DNA from: JBAWYM01 sp037143575
GTDB taxonomy: Bacteria; Patescibacteriota; Gracilibacteria; Peribacterales; Peribacteraceae
NCBI GenBank assembly: GCA_037143575.1
Contig: JBAWYM010000035.1
Span: 1 to 20,215 of the forward strand
Reading direction: 5' to 3'
DNA length: 20,215 bases
In this document: piece after piece, positions 8,020 to 14,361 of the stretch
Layout of the letters: each line of letters opens with the position of its first letter
Position numbering within the stretch: the stretch's first letter is position 1
Program-made: the position numbers and the translations under genes
Notes under the pieces: generated by a model
The model's input: the letters and a program-made list of their open reading frames with translations, nothing else
Database searches by the model: none
What the model was told of the DNA's origin: nothing

Positions 8020-8126
8020 TTGGTAGATCATCATCATCATCTTTTTTCTGGAGAGCAGGGATACTTCCCTGCGGGCCGAAGTGATGAAGATGTTCTGTAG
8101 AATGGCCTCCTGATGCTTCTCGCATG
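8020..8126. repeat. Dispersed hairpin repeat, family B, copy 1
   Basis: TTGGTAGATCATCAT (8020-8034) is followed by an ATC/T-rich run and the hairpin GCAGGGATACTTCCCTGC (8055-8072), then CGAAGTGATG and CCTGATGCT (8109-8117). The same blocks occur around 8833-8951, so the two copies bracket the kinase gene. The 242-bp spacer 7937-8178 contains nothing else that I can identify. Confidence 0.7.
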
Positions 8127-8178
8127 GAGTGAAAACGAGGACCCGAAAGAACCAAAAAGTTTTCTAAGATAGGCTGAT

Positions 8179-8805
8179 TCAACGTCGAAGAAGAGTATCA
8201 AGTGCCTTCTGCATCTGCGTCTCAAAATTTCCATCCATACAACATGCGGGGAGATTCCTTTCCTTTGCTTCTTCTCTGATTTGCACACCATACTCACTGA
8301 TCATTGTTGCGATTGCGGAAAAGGTTTCACGATTGTTCGTATGCTCGATAACCCAGTCGTGCTTTTCTTTGCTTTTCCGAAAGCCATCTTCTATCTCTTT
8401 GTGATTGGTCCTATGGAGAAACAGGCTTCGTATTGAATGTGTCGTTGCTGTTGGTACATCAGACAAATACGCAGGATCGATGTGCAGTCCTTCGAGGATG
8501 AACGAACGTTGCTCATGGGCAGCGTATTCGATAAAAGCCTTCAAGCCGGGCCACGTTGTTTTCGCTTTATCGCGATAAAAAGTGATGATTTGATCTGCCG
8601 AATATTCTCGGTAGAACACATCATTGTTCTTGTGTGTAGTCTGTCGCATGCGAGTGAGCGGATGCACTTCACTCTCAGGGATATACTGATTGACCACTGA
8701 CTCCAAATAATCCGTCGGTATCCAGGGAATATGCAGATGCTCAGAAAGCCTTTCTGCGAGAGTTGTTTTGCCGCAACGAGGTGGACCTCCGATCAAATAG
8801 ATCAT
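8179..8805 (-). CDS. P-loop kinase-like NTPase (AAA/adenylate-kinase-type fold)
   Basis: 208 residues. The N-terminus is a textbook Walker A loop, GGPPRCGKTT (residues 6-15), directly after the first beta strand, as in small P-loop kinases (2-phosphoglycerate kinase, zeta-toxin-like and adenylate-kinase-like groups). SFILEGLHI (about 100-108) is a plausible Walker B/second strand. The rest is helical with many charged residues; a substrate cannot be assigned. The gene stands alone between two copies of a family-B hairpin repeat, has a more AT-rich feel than its neighbours and no operon partner, which suggests (inference) a cassette-like acquisition. ATG 8805 is chosen because Walker A follows at the usual distance and TAAGCT lies exactly 6 nt upstream. 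Confidence 0.85.
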   Translation of the reverse strand: MIYLIGGPPRCGKTTLAERLSEHLHIPWIPTDYLESVVNQYIPESEVHPLTRMRQTTHKNNDVFYREYSADQIITFYRDKAKTTWPGLKAFIEYAAHEQRSFILEGLHIDPAYLSDVPTATTHSIRSLFLHRTNHKEIEDGFRKSKEKHDWVIEHTNNRETFSAIATMISEYGVQIREEAKERNLPACCMDGNFETQMQKALDTLLRR

Positions 8806-8811
8806 GTCAAA

Positions 8812-8817
8812 AGCTTA
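8812..8817 (-). promoter_or_regulatory. Candidate -10 box for the kinase gene, leaderless
   Basis: Minus-strand TAAGCT is followed by 6 nt and ATG 8805. No -35 was recognised; support comes mainly from the same spacing at other genes. Confidence 0.4.
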
Positions 8818-8832
8818 CCTGATGTATCCACA

Positions 8833-8951
8833 TTGGTAGATCATCATTCTTCGATATTTGAGAGTAGGCATACCTGCCTGCGGGTAGCATCAGGAATTCT
8901 TTCGTCGAAAGAGCCCATTACTTCGATCCGCAGGGAAGTATCCCCGCTCTC
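8833..8951. repeat. Dispersed hairpin repeat, family B, copy 2 (large palindrome)
   Basis: TTGGTAGATCATCAT (8833-8847) repeats copy 1. Then GAGAGTAGGCATACCTGCCTG (8860 on) and its imperfect reverse complement, ending in CCCCGCTCTC (8942-8951), form a palindrome of about 92 bp. Its reverse complement matches copy 1 along 8051-8117, including CGAAGT and CCTGATGCT blocks. Confidence 0.7.
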
Positions 8952-8972
8952 ATGAATCAAAAAAGCTCAAAG

Positions 8973-9010
8973 AAAATCCCCCTCCCACCTCTAGGCAGAA
9001 CGGGGATTCC
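8973..9010 (-). terminator. Possible terminator of the Cys-rich protein gene
   Basis: On the minus strand AATCCCC (9008-9002) can pair with GGGGATT (8981-8975), followed by TTCTTT. The loop is long (20 nt) and the stem short, so this is weak. Confidence 0.3.
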
Positions 9011-9037
9011 CCAAACTTCAAAACCAATCGTAATTCC

Positions 9038-9322
9038 TTATTTCTTCTCGCAGCACGCACCACCTTCGGCGCAGGCCTTGGCCATGCAGGGGCAGAGCTT
9101 GGTAACGAGCTTCACCCAGAGCACAGAGCCGATCATCGCGGCGAGGAGGGAAAGAGAAGCATCGGTGGTACCGAAGACGAAACCGGATGCCGTAAAATGT
9201 GTCTTCCAGACACCGATGAGAGCAGCGATCATTCCGAATGTGAGGATGAGCGCCACGAGGATCTTCATGGATTTGCAGCCGCCGCAACCACAGCAGGAAG
9301 AGGGGGATGAACAGCAAGACAT
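9038..9322 (-). CDS. Small Cys-rich two-helix membrane protein, unknown function
   Basis: 94 residues. Cysteines cluster at both ends: C3, C4, C10, C11, C13, C16, and C77, C79, C84, C90, C91. Two hydrophobic helices (about 20-39 and 56-75) separated by a short loop put both Cys-rich ends on the same side of the membrane, probably cytoplasmic given the Lys residues next to them. The pattern suggests metal or Fe-S binding, or a redox role, but no known family is recognised. The start at ATG 9322 is fixed by the Cys-rich N-terminus; a TATAAT box lies 27 nt upstream, so unlike most genes here it should have a leader of about 21 nt, which is C/T-rich with no Shine-Dalgarno sequence. Confidence 0.75.
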   Translation of the reverse strand: MSCCSSPSSCCGCGGCKSMKILVALILTFGMIAALIGVWKTHFTASGFVFGTTDASLSLLAAMIGSVLWVKLVTKLCPCMAKACAEGGACCEKK

Positions 9323-9349
9323 AGGAAGGGGGGAAGGAATGGAATGGTC

Positions 9350-9355
9350 ATTATA
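9350..9355 (-). promoter_or_regulatory. -10 box for the Cys-rich protein gene
   Basis: Minus-strand consensus TATAAT predicts a start near 9343 and a short pyrimidine-rich leader. No -35 is evident. Confidence 0.5.
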
Positions 9356-9408
9356 TTACACCATGGGTTACGGGCTGTAAGAAAATCCCCTCCACAGAAA
9401 AACTTCAT

Positions 9409-9468
9409 GGTGCTTCCCGCGGGTCAATACTTCGGCAGGCTCAGCACAGGCGAACCTCTCTGAGGACC
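9409..9468. repeat. Adjacent family-B and family-A repeat fragments
   Basis: GGTGCTTCCCGCGGG (9411-9425 region) is half of the family-B hairpin, followed at 9430-9452 by CTTCGGCAGGCTCAGCACAGG, a family-A core, then a small CCTCTCTGAGG palindrome. It lies downstream of dnaJ. The same B-then-A pairing occurs at 14246-14343. Confidence 0.65.
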
Positions 9469-9481
9469 ATCGAATGTTTCG

Positions 9482-10585
9482 CTACATCTCGCCCCGCACG
9501 TTCTTCCACTCCTCCAGAATCCTCCGCTCCTCCCGCCCAAGCTTCGACGGGATCTCCACCTTCACCGTCACATAATGCTCACCACTACGGCTTGAGCTCA
9601 GCACCGGAAGACCTTTCCCTTTCATCCGGAAGACCTGCCCCGGTTGCGTACCGGCAGGAATGGTCAATGTCACCGCGCCGTGGACTGTGTCGACCGAACG
9701 CTCGCCACCGAGTAAGGCCATCGTCACGGAAATGGTCTCCATGGTGCGGATATCACTGCCGTCGCGCTCGAACCGTTTGTCCGGACGAACACGCACTGCG
9801 ACGAAGAGATCTCCGGAGGCTGCGCCGCGCTCTCCCGCTTCTCCTTCATTGCGTACGCGCAGTGTCTGACCATCTTCGATCCCCGCAGGAATCGCCACGG
9901 TGACGGAATGCTTCTCCCGCGCCCGGCCCTGGCCGCTGCAGGTCTTGCAGGGCTTCTCGGGAATCTTCCCCGATCCCTTGCACGTCGGGCAGACGTACGC
10001 CTGACGGATCGCCCCGAAGAACGATTGCGCGGTCTTGGTGACTTGTCCGGTTCCCCCGCACTCTCTGCACGTGATGATCGGAGACCCCGGCTCGGCACCG
10101 GAGCCCTCGCACGTTTTGCAGGAACCCAGACGGTCCATCGAGAAGGTCTTGGAGACTCCGGTGACGACTTCCGCAAACTCGATGGTGATTTCCACCTGAA
10201 GATCGCGGCCTCCTTCTTGCTTGCGTCGTCCCGCTCCGCCGCCAGCCCCACCAAAGAAATTTTCGAAGATATCGCCGAAGCCGCCCATCTCTCCACTCTG
10301 GAACCCCGAGAAATCGAATCCGCCAAAAGGTCCGCGCCCTCCGCCATTGCCCGGGCCGGAGCTGGAGCTACCCGTCGTCCCGAACTGGTCGTACGCACTC
10401 TTCTTCTGATCATCACTCAGGATCTCGTACGCCTCGTTCACTTCTTTGAACTTCTTCTCCGCCTCAGGATTGCTCTTGTTGCGGTCCGGATGGAGCTCCT
10501 TGCTCAAGCGGCGGTACGCCTTCTTGAGGTCATCCTTGGATGCAGTCTTGGGAACGCCGAGGATGTCGTAGAGGTCACGGGGCAC
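9482..10585 (-). CDS. dnaJ: Chaperone protein DnaJ (Hsp40, type I)
   Basis: 367 residues; co-chaperone that delivers unfolded clients to DnaK and stimulates its ATPase. J domain 1-70 with HPD at 32-34; Gly/Phe-rich region about 72-118; zinc domain with four CxxCxGxG units (C156/C159, C173/C176, C199/C202, C213/C216); then two C-terminal beta domains. This is the full type-I layout. No dnaK or grpE lies beside it. An in-frame ATG at 10693 adds 36 residues unlike any DnaJ and overlaps the end of pyrC; GTG 10585 (VPRDLYDILGV) is the family start and is preceded at exactly 6 nt by the extended -10 TGCTATCCT. The 56-nt gap after pyrC thus holds an independent promoter. No CIRCE-type heat-shock operator was seen. 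Confidence 0.95.
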   Translation of the reverse strand: MPRDLYDILGVPKTASKDDLKKAYRRLSKELHPDRNKSNPEAEKKFKEVNEAYEILSDDQKKSAYDQFGTTGSSSSGPGNGGGRGPFGGFDFSGFQSGEMGGFGDIFENFFGGAGGGAGRRKQEGGRDLQVEITIEFAEVVTGVSKTFSMDRLGSCKTCEGSGAEPGSPIITCRECGGTGQVTKTAQSFFGAIRQAYVCPTCKGSGKIPEKPCKTCSGQGRAREKHSVTVAIPAGIEDGQTLRVRNEGEAGERGAASGDLFVAVRVRPDKRFERDGSDIRTMETISVTMALLGGERSVDTVHGAVTLTIPAGTQPGQVFRMKGKGLPVLSSSRSGEHYVTVKVEIPSKLGREERRILEEWKNVRGEM

Positions 10586-10591
10586 GGAGGG

Positions 10592-10600
10592 AGGATAGCA
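10592..10600 (-). promoter_or_regulatory. Extended -10 promoter for dnaJ, leaderless
   Basis: Minus-strand TGCTATCCT; TATCCT (10597-10592) ends 6 nt before the GTG at 10585, predicting transcription from the first base of the start codon. Confidence 0.65.
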
Positions 10601-10641
10601 GAATGCATGATGGAGACTGGAGCGGAAAGAGGAGAAAGCTA

Positions 10642-12015
10642 TCAGGATGATCCACGATCCGATGTGCGTATCATTTTCCCCAAAACCCTCCAACCATCAT
10701 AGGGCGTCCATCCGCACTTCGAATGAAGCTCTTCCCCACGAATCGTCCACTCCTCCTTCGGATCAATAATAACGAAATCTGCAGGGGCGTCTTCGACGAT
10801 GCCCTTTTTCCCAAGAGAAAATATTCGATTGGGATTTGCAAAGCACAGACGAAGAATCTCTGAATAGGAAAGATGAATGTCATGGTTCGATGTGTCGGCA
10901 AGCTCAGCACAGGCTGAACTCACCATGACATGCTGCTCTGCCACAACCGTCATCAATAGAGGAATCATCGTCTCCACTCCCGGCACTCCTCCCGGCACCT
11001 TCGTCCAATCCGGATTATGCTTCTCCGAAAGCGTATGAGGGGCATGATCCGTCGCGATGCAATCGACAGTTCCATCGAATATTCCTTCCCACAATGCTTT
11101 CTGTTGATCGGGAGTGCGCAGTGGCGGATTCATCTTCCCCAGTGCACCGAGTGTCTCGTAATCATTCGTCGAAAGGAAAAGGTGATGTGGAGCAATTTCG
11201 CAGGTCACCGATAATCCATCCTTCTTCGCCTGACGAACCAAATCTAAACCCTGAGCTGTAGAGAGGTGCGCAATATGCAACTTCGTTCCATACGTCCGTG
11301 CGAAACCAATGGCCTGCTCCATTGCTCGAACCTCCGCGGCAACCGGCCGCATCAGGGAATGAAAGGACACATCAGACTTCTGACCTTCTGGTAAAGCATG
11401 CAAAACAGTTTCCTGTGCTTCGGCGTTGATCCCAGCATCTTCGCAGTGCGCAATGACCGGCGCATCAATCTCCGCACAAAGACGGAAGGCCTCTTCAATC
11501 ACTGTGAGATCTGCCCCCTGATCACCCGTGGAGTGATCGAAATACAACTTGAGCCCCACAAGCCGGCGTCGAAGATCCGGTGATTTCCATGCCTCTCGAA
11601 ATTGTGCAAGATGTTCCAGCTTCGTTGCTCCAAAGAAAAAACGTATGTCGCAATCGGATATTCTTTCTGCGCGCTCAATCTTGTCTTCAAGTGCGGCCAC
11701 CGTCACCGTTGGCGGAATGGTATTGGGCATGTCACACACTGTCGTGATCCCACCGGCGATGGCCGCACGCGATTCTGACTGCATATTTCCCTTGTGCATC
11801 AGCCCCGGCTCGCGGAAGTGGACGTGGGAGTCGATGAAGCCGGGAAAGAGGAGTTTCCCCTCTGCATTAATGCGTTGAGTAGTGGGTAGTGGGTAGTGGG
11901 TAGTGGGTAGTTTCGTGGCAATCGTTTTGATGATTCCATCCTCTATATACATATCGGCTTTCCGTTCCCCATCAGCCGTGATGATCGTGCCGCCGGTGAT
12001 CAGGATGGAGCTCAC
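10642..12015 (-). CDS. pyrC: Dihydroorotase
   Basis: 457 residues; third step of de novo pyrimidine synthesis, carbamoyl-aspartate to dihydroorotate, zinc amidohydrolase of the DHOase type near 430-450 residues. Metal motif HVHFREPG (64-71), GLKLYFDHST, APHHLFLS and ATDHAPHT are all present, so the enzyme looks intact. Two segments look inserted: residues 36-46 (LPTTHYPLPTT) are a translated heptamer array and residues 362-380 are a translated family-A repeat; both fall outside the motifs. Start: the longest ORF begins at GTG 12123, overlapping the pyrB stop (GTGA), but its first 36 residues come from a microrepeat and look non-native. GTG 12015 (VSSILITGG) is the family-like start and has TATTCT exactly 6 nt upstream. 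It follows pyrB by 104 nt on the same strand. Confidence 0.93.
   Translation of the reverse strand: MSSILITGGTIITADGERKADMYIEDGIIKTIATKLPTTHYPLPTTQRINAEGKLLFPGFIDSHVHFREPGLMHKGNMQSESRAAIAGGITTVCDMPNTIPPTVTVAALEDKIERAERISDCDIRFFFGATKLEHLAQFREAWKSPDLRRRLVGLKLYFDHSTGDQGADLTVIEEAFRLCAEIDAPVIAHCEDAGINAEAQETVLHALPEGQKSDVSFHSLMRPVAAEVRAMEQAIGFARTYGTKLHIAHLSTAQGLDLVRQAKKDGLSVTCEIAPHHLFLSTNDYETLGALGKMNPPLRTPDQQKALWEGIFDGTVDCIATDHAPHTLSEKHNPDWTKVPGGVPGVETMIPLLMTVVAEQHVMVSSACAELADTSNHDIHLSYSEILRLCFANPNRIFSLGKKGIVEDAPADFVIIDPKEEWTIRGEELHSKCGWTPYDGWRVLGKMIRTSDRGSS
10877..10931. repeat. Family-A repeat inside the pyrC coding sequence
   Basis: Perfect 10-bp arms ATGTCATGGT (10877-10886) and ACCATGACAT (10922-10931) enclose the core with CAAGCTCAGCACAGGCTG. 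The arms match the copies at 2237-2276 and 19041-19070; the core matches 9430 and 14315. It is read in frame as pyrC residues 362-380. Confidence 0.85.
11880..11910. repeat. Heptamer array TAGTGGG x4.4 inside pyrC
   Basis: Four perfect TAGTGGG units plus TAG. On the coding strand three units (21 bp) encode the seven-residue period PTTHYPL. Gain or loss of one 7-bp unit would shift the pyrC frame. Confidence 0.9.
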
Positions 12016-12021
12016 ATGGAA

Positions 12022-12027
12022 AGAATA
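12022..12027 (-). promoter_or_regulatory. -10 box for pyrC, leaderless
   Basis: Minus-strand TATTCT, preceded directly by TG, ends 6 nt before GTG 12015. No convincing -35. It implies that pyrC can be transcribed apart from pyrB. Confidence 0.55.
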
Positions 12028-12071
12028 CACGAATGGAGGAAAGAAAAACCAAAGGAATGCATGGCAACACT

Positions 12072-12107
12072 TCCTCGAAATCCTCGTATTCTTCGTTTTC
12101 CTCGATT
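12072..12107. repeat. Nonamer array in the pyrB-pyrC spacer
   Basis: Four 9-bp units on the plus strand: TCCTCGAAA, TCCTCGTAT, TCTTCGTTT and TCCTCGATT, followed by a partial CCCTTCG. The first six bases are conserved and the last three vary. Confidence 0.8.
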
Positions 12108-12119
12108 CCCTTCGCCCGT

Positions 12120-13037
12120 TCACGCCTTCCCCAGCAGCATCGCCAAGAGTGCCATCCGCATGATCACGCCATTGCGGACCTCGCGGAAGTAGGCGGCATT
12201 CGGGAGCGGATCGACATCGGTGAGGATTTCGCCCACGCGCGGCAGAGGATGGAGCACTGTCACATTCTTCCCTTGGAGATGCGACGCCTGGAGAATGTAC
12301 TTCAGCTTCAGGCGATCGTATTCGGAAGCATCCGTGAAGCGCTCCTTCTGGACCCGTGTCATGTAGAGAATATCCGCATCCAATCCATCGGCGAGCTCTT
12401 CGGTCTCTGTATAAGTGATGCCGTGTTCTTTGTAGAAGCTCGTCACCTTCTCGGGCATCGTGAGTTCTTTGGGTGAAATCAAGGTGAATTTCACGTCCTT
12501 GTAGAGCCCGAGGAGGAAGCTCAACGAATGAACAGTCCGGCCAAATTTCAAATCCCCCACCATGGCGATGTGGATGCCATCGAGTTTGCCGCGCTCCTTC
12601 TGGATGGTGAAGAGATCGAGGAGGGCTTGCGTGGGATGCTGACCGGGTCCGTCACCGGCATTGATGAACGGTACCGGGCTCACGGCCGCAGCCTGATCAG
12701 CGCTGCCGGCCTGAGGATGACGCATCGCGATCACATCGGCGTACTGCCCCACCACCATCATCGTGTCTTCGATCGTCTCCCCTTTGTACATGGAGCTGAA
12801 CTGCATACCCTCCGCCGAAACGACAGAACCACCGAGGCGCTGCATGGCAGTCTCGAAGCTGAGGCGTGTGCGGGTACTGGGCTCATAAAAGAGCGCCGCA
12901 AGCACCTTCTTGTGCAGGAGATCATTGCCGCCGGTTTCCAGGACTTTCTCCATGTCCTTGGCTACGGCCAGAATGGCATCGCTGGATGCGCGAGTGAGCT
13001 GCTTGGTGGAAGTGAGGTGGCGGAAGGGGAGAGGCAT
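12120..13037 (-). CDS. pyrB: Aspartate carbamoyltransferase catalytic subunit
   Basis: 305 residues (E. coli PyrB 311); carbamoyl phosphate plus aspartate to carbamoyl-aspartate, the committed step of pyrimidine synthesis. Active-site residues align almost one to one: STRTR at 54-58, K85, R106, HPTQ at 134-137, then TRVQKERF and HPLPRVGEI near the C-terminus. No pyrI regulatory subunit lies beside it, so it is probably an unregulated trimer (inference). A TTG at 13073 would add 12 residues, but ATG 13037 (MPLPFRHLTS) fits the family and follows a near-consensus promoter by 6 nt. Together with pyrC downstream it shows retained pyrimidine synthesis, which many CPR lineages lack. Confidence 0.95.
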   Translation of the reverse strand: MPLPFRHLTSTKQLTRASSDAILAVAKDMEKVLETGGNDLLHKKVLAALFYEPSTRTRLSFETAMQRLGGSVVSAEGMQFSSMYKGETIEDTMMVVGQYADVIAMRHPQAGSADQAAAVSPVPFINAGDGPGQHPTQALLDLFTIQKERGKLDGIHIAMVGDLKFGRTVHSLSFLLGLYKDVKFTLISPKELTMPEKVTSFYKEHGITYTETEELADGLDADILYMTRVQKERFTDASEYDRLKLKYILQASHLQGKNVTVLHPLPRVGEILTDVDPLPNAAYFREVRNGVIMRMALLAMLLGKA

Positions 13038-13043
13038 GGCTGT

Positions 13044-13072
13044 AGGGTAAGAGGGATAGAAGGGATTGTCCA
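13044..13072 (-). promoter_or_regulatory. Promoter of pyrB, leaderless
   Basis: Minus strand TGGACA (13072-13067), 17-bp spacer, TACCCT (13049-13044), then 6 nt to ATG 13037. The -35 matches TTGACA in five of six positions; this is the best supported leaderless promoter of the core genes. It starts just before the stop of the neighbouring fusion gene's spacer. Confidence 0.7.
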
Positions 13073-13076
13073 ATGA

Positions 13077-14171
13077 TCAGGATTTCCGCGCAGTGCGGTA
13101 CTCCACCCGCCAAAAGTAATTCCCCATCGTAATGCGCACATCCGTCGCGAAAGGTACGAGCATCTCCCGCAGCTCCGCTTCGACGTAGTAGTTCTTCAAA
13201 ATCTCGTGCGATGTACCATCGGAGAGTGTGCGCACTTTGAAGGTATCCTGCAGGCCCGGTTTGCGCACGAGAACGCCACCAACCCCCTCAACGAACACAT
13301 TGTCTGCCAGACACACTACAGCGCCGTCCTGCAGTGCGGCATGAAATCCGCCGAGGAAATCCGTGATGCGCGCTTTCGGGATGTGCGAAAACCAACAGAG
13401 GGAAAGACCGGCATCGAAGGACCCGTGCAGGTTGCCCAGGGCATACGCATCTCCGACTTGAAAATCGACGTTGTGCCCTGGCCATTGCTTCGTCTTCGCT
13501 ACCGCGAGCATCTCAGGGGCGGCATCGACCGCCAGAATGTGCGCGGCAGTCTTCGCTGCCACCTCAGTCCAGTAGCCCGTGCCACAAGCTACCTCCAGCA
13601 CATGCTTCCTAAGAGCGAACTCCCGGATGGCATCCGCAATTTCTCTCTGCTCCTGCTGTCGCACCGGATCCGGACGATGATAAATTTCTTCGTATTCCTG
13701 GGCGCGTTTCCTGTAGTAATCTTCCAGATCGTGCATCGGGAGAACGACACTCAATACCTCCCGCAGAGATGTCACAGTGTGAAGTGGCTGTTCTATTTCA
13801 TCTGCCGGAAATTCGGAGGCGAATTTGCCGTTACGAAACCAAATGGTGCTAATGTCGCAGGAATTCGCATGACGGATTTCCTCCTTCACCCGATCGCCGA
13901 CGGCGAATACTTCCGTACCCGGAGGATTTGCTTCCGCACAGATCCGATAGTCGTCAGCTGATTTCTGCTGGTTCACAATGATGCGCTGAAAAAACGGTTC
14001 AATACCCAAGCTTACAATGCGCCGCCTCCTCTCTTCATCACCCTTCGCAATGAGGAAAAGCGCCACTCCCTTCGCACGCAAAATCTCGAGAACATCCATG
14101 GCTCCATCCGTCAGCTGATCTTTGTCCGGATTGTAGATCGTTCGATTGTAGTCGAAGATCATTGCTTTCAT
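13077..14171 (-). CDS. Fusion of HAD-like phosphatase domain and SAM-dependent methyltransferase
   Basis: 364 residues. N-terminal HAD domain (about 1-150): motif I IFDYNRT (5-11), a lysine in LIAKGDEERRRRIV, and EVFAVGDRVKEEI as motif IV. Motif I normally reads DxDxT; here the second Asp, the general acid/base, is Asn, so classic phosphatase activity is doubtful. The C-terminal domain (about 160-364) is a class I methyltransferase: VLEVACGTGYWTEVAA is the SAM-binding loop, ILAVDAAPEML the acidic strand, and a DxGLSLCWFSHIP segment follows. The substrate is unknown. ATG 14171 is preferred over ATG 14192 because the HAD fold begins there and a candidate promoter lies upstream of both. Its stop is 39 nt before the pyrB start on the same strand; function in pyrimidine metabolism is not implied by sequence. 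Confidence 0.88.
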   Translation of the reverse strand: MKAMIFDYNRTIYNPDKDQLTDGAMDVLEILRAKGVALFLIAKGDEERRRRIVSLGIEPFFQRIIVNQQKSADDYRICAEANPPGTEVFAVGDRVKEEIRHANSCDISTIWFRNGKFASEFPADEIEQPLHTVTSLREVLSVVLPMHDLEDYYRKRAQEYEEIYHRPDPVRQQEQREIADAIREFALRKHVLEVACGTGYWTEVAAKTAAHILAVDAAPEMLAVAKTKQWPGHNVDFQVGDAYALGNLHGSFDAGLSLCWFSHIPKARITDFLGGFHAALQDGAVVCLADNVFVEGVGGVLVRKPGLQDTFKVRTLSDGTSHEILKNYYVEAELREMLVPFATDVRITMGNYFWRVEYRTARKS

Positions 14172-14178
14172 CACACCG

Positions 14179-14184
14179 ATGGTA
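14179..14184 (-). promoter_or_regulatory. Alternative -10 box for the HAD-methyltransferase gene
   Basis: Minus-strand TACCAT is followed by 7 nt and ATG 14171, which fits the leaderless spacing seen elsewhere. It competes with the promoter at 14195-14223. Confidence 0.35.
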
Positions 14185-14194
14185 TCGGCCATAG

Positions 14195-14223
14195 ATTATG
14201 AAGTCTATTGTTTTGTAAACAAT
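14195..14223 (-). promoter_or_regulatory. Candidate promoter with overlapping operator-like palindrome
   Basis: Minus strand TTGTTT (14222-14217), 16-bp spacer, CATAAT (14200-14195), predicting a start near 14188. A 7-3-7 palindrome, ATTGTTTTGTAAACAAT (14207-14223), covers the -35 and could be a regulator site. With this start only ATG 14171 would be translated. Confidence 0.45.
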
Positions 14224-14245
14224 CTCTTTCTGTTGGAAATATCCT

Positions 14246-14261
14246 GCGGGAAGCATCCCGC
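14246..14261. repeat. Family-B hairpin, short copy
   Basis: GCGGGAAGCATCCCGC has 6-bp perfect arms and a 4-nt loop; its flanks (ATCCTGC before, GCTC after) continue the match to the copies at 8055 and 8930. Confidence 0.65.
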
Positions 14262-14303
14262 GCTCGGTTAAATAGTGGAATATTGCCGTCGATCCTCTGG
14301 CCC

Positions 14304-14343
14304 GCAGGTCGATGCTTCGACAGGCTCAGCACAGGCGACCTGC
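14304..14343. repeat. Family-A repeat with its own arms
   Basis: Arms GCAGGTCG (14304-14311) and CGACCTGC (14336-14343) enclose ATGCTTCGACAGGCTCAGCACAGG. The arms differ from those of the other copies. It lies just upstream of the flippase -10 box and is read into by an extended flippase ORF. Confidence 0.8.
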
Positions 14344-14346
14344 TCT

Positions 14347-14354
14347 GCTACACT
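14347..14354 (+). promoter_or_regulatory. -10 promoter for the flippase gene, leaderless
   Basis: TGCTACACT (14346/14347-14354) is an extended -10, with TACACT ending 7 nt before ATG 14362. It begins 3-4 nt after the right arm of the family-A repeat. Confidence 0.6.
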
Positions 14355-14361
14355 CGCCCCG

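Noticed and set aside
6754..8040. A 428-codon minus-strand open frame
   Set aside because: Antisense to recJ, whose motifs are complete on the plus strand; it is Arg/Ser/Pro-rich with no motif and runs through repeat DNA.
8952..9380. A 142-codon plus-strand open frame over the Cys-rich gene
   Set aside because: It starts inside the family-B palindrome and has no motif, while the minus-strand frame has a coherent two-helix, Cys-clustered protein.
10586..10693. ATG 10693 as dnaJ start
   Set aside because: It adds 36 residues before the J domain and overlaps pyrC; GTG 10585 gives the canonical N-terminus.
9908..10702. A 264-codon plus-strand open frame
   Set aside because: Antisense to dnaJ, whose J domain and zinc motifs are intact; Leu/Arg-rich shadow composition.
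106..12107. Short arrays considered as CRISPR
   Set aside because: Units are 7-9 bp without unique spacers, and there are no cas genes.
12016..12123. GTG 12123 as pyrC start, overlapping the pyrB stop as GTGA
   Set aside because: The extra 36 residues are translated from the nonamer repeat and look non-native; the family start and a -10 box sit at GTG 12015.
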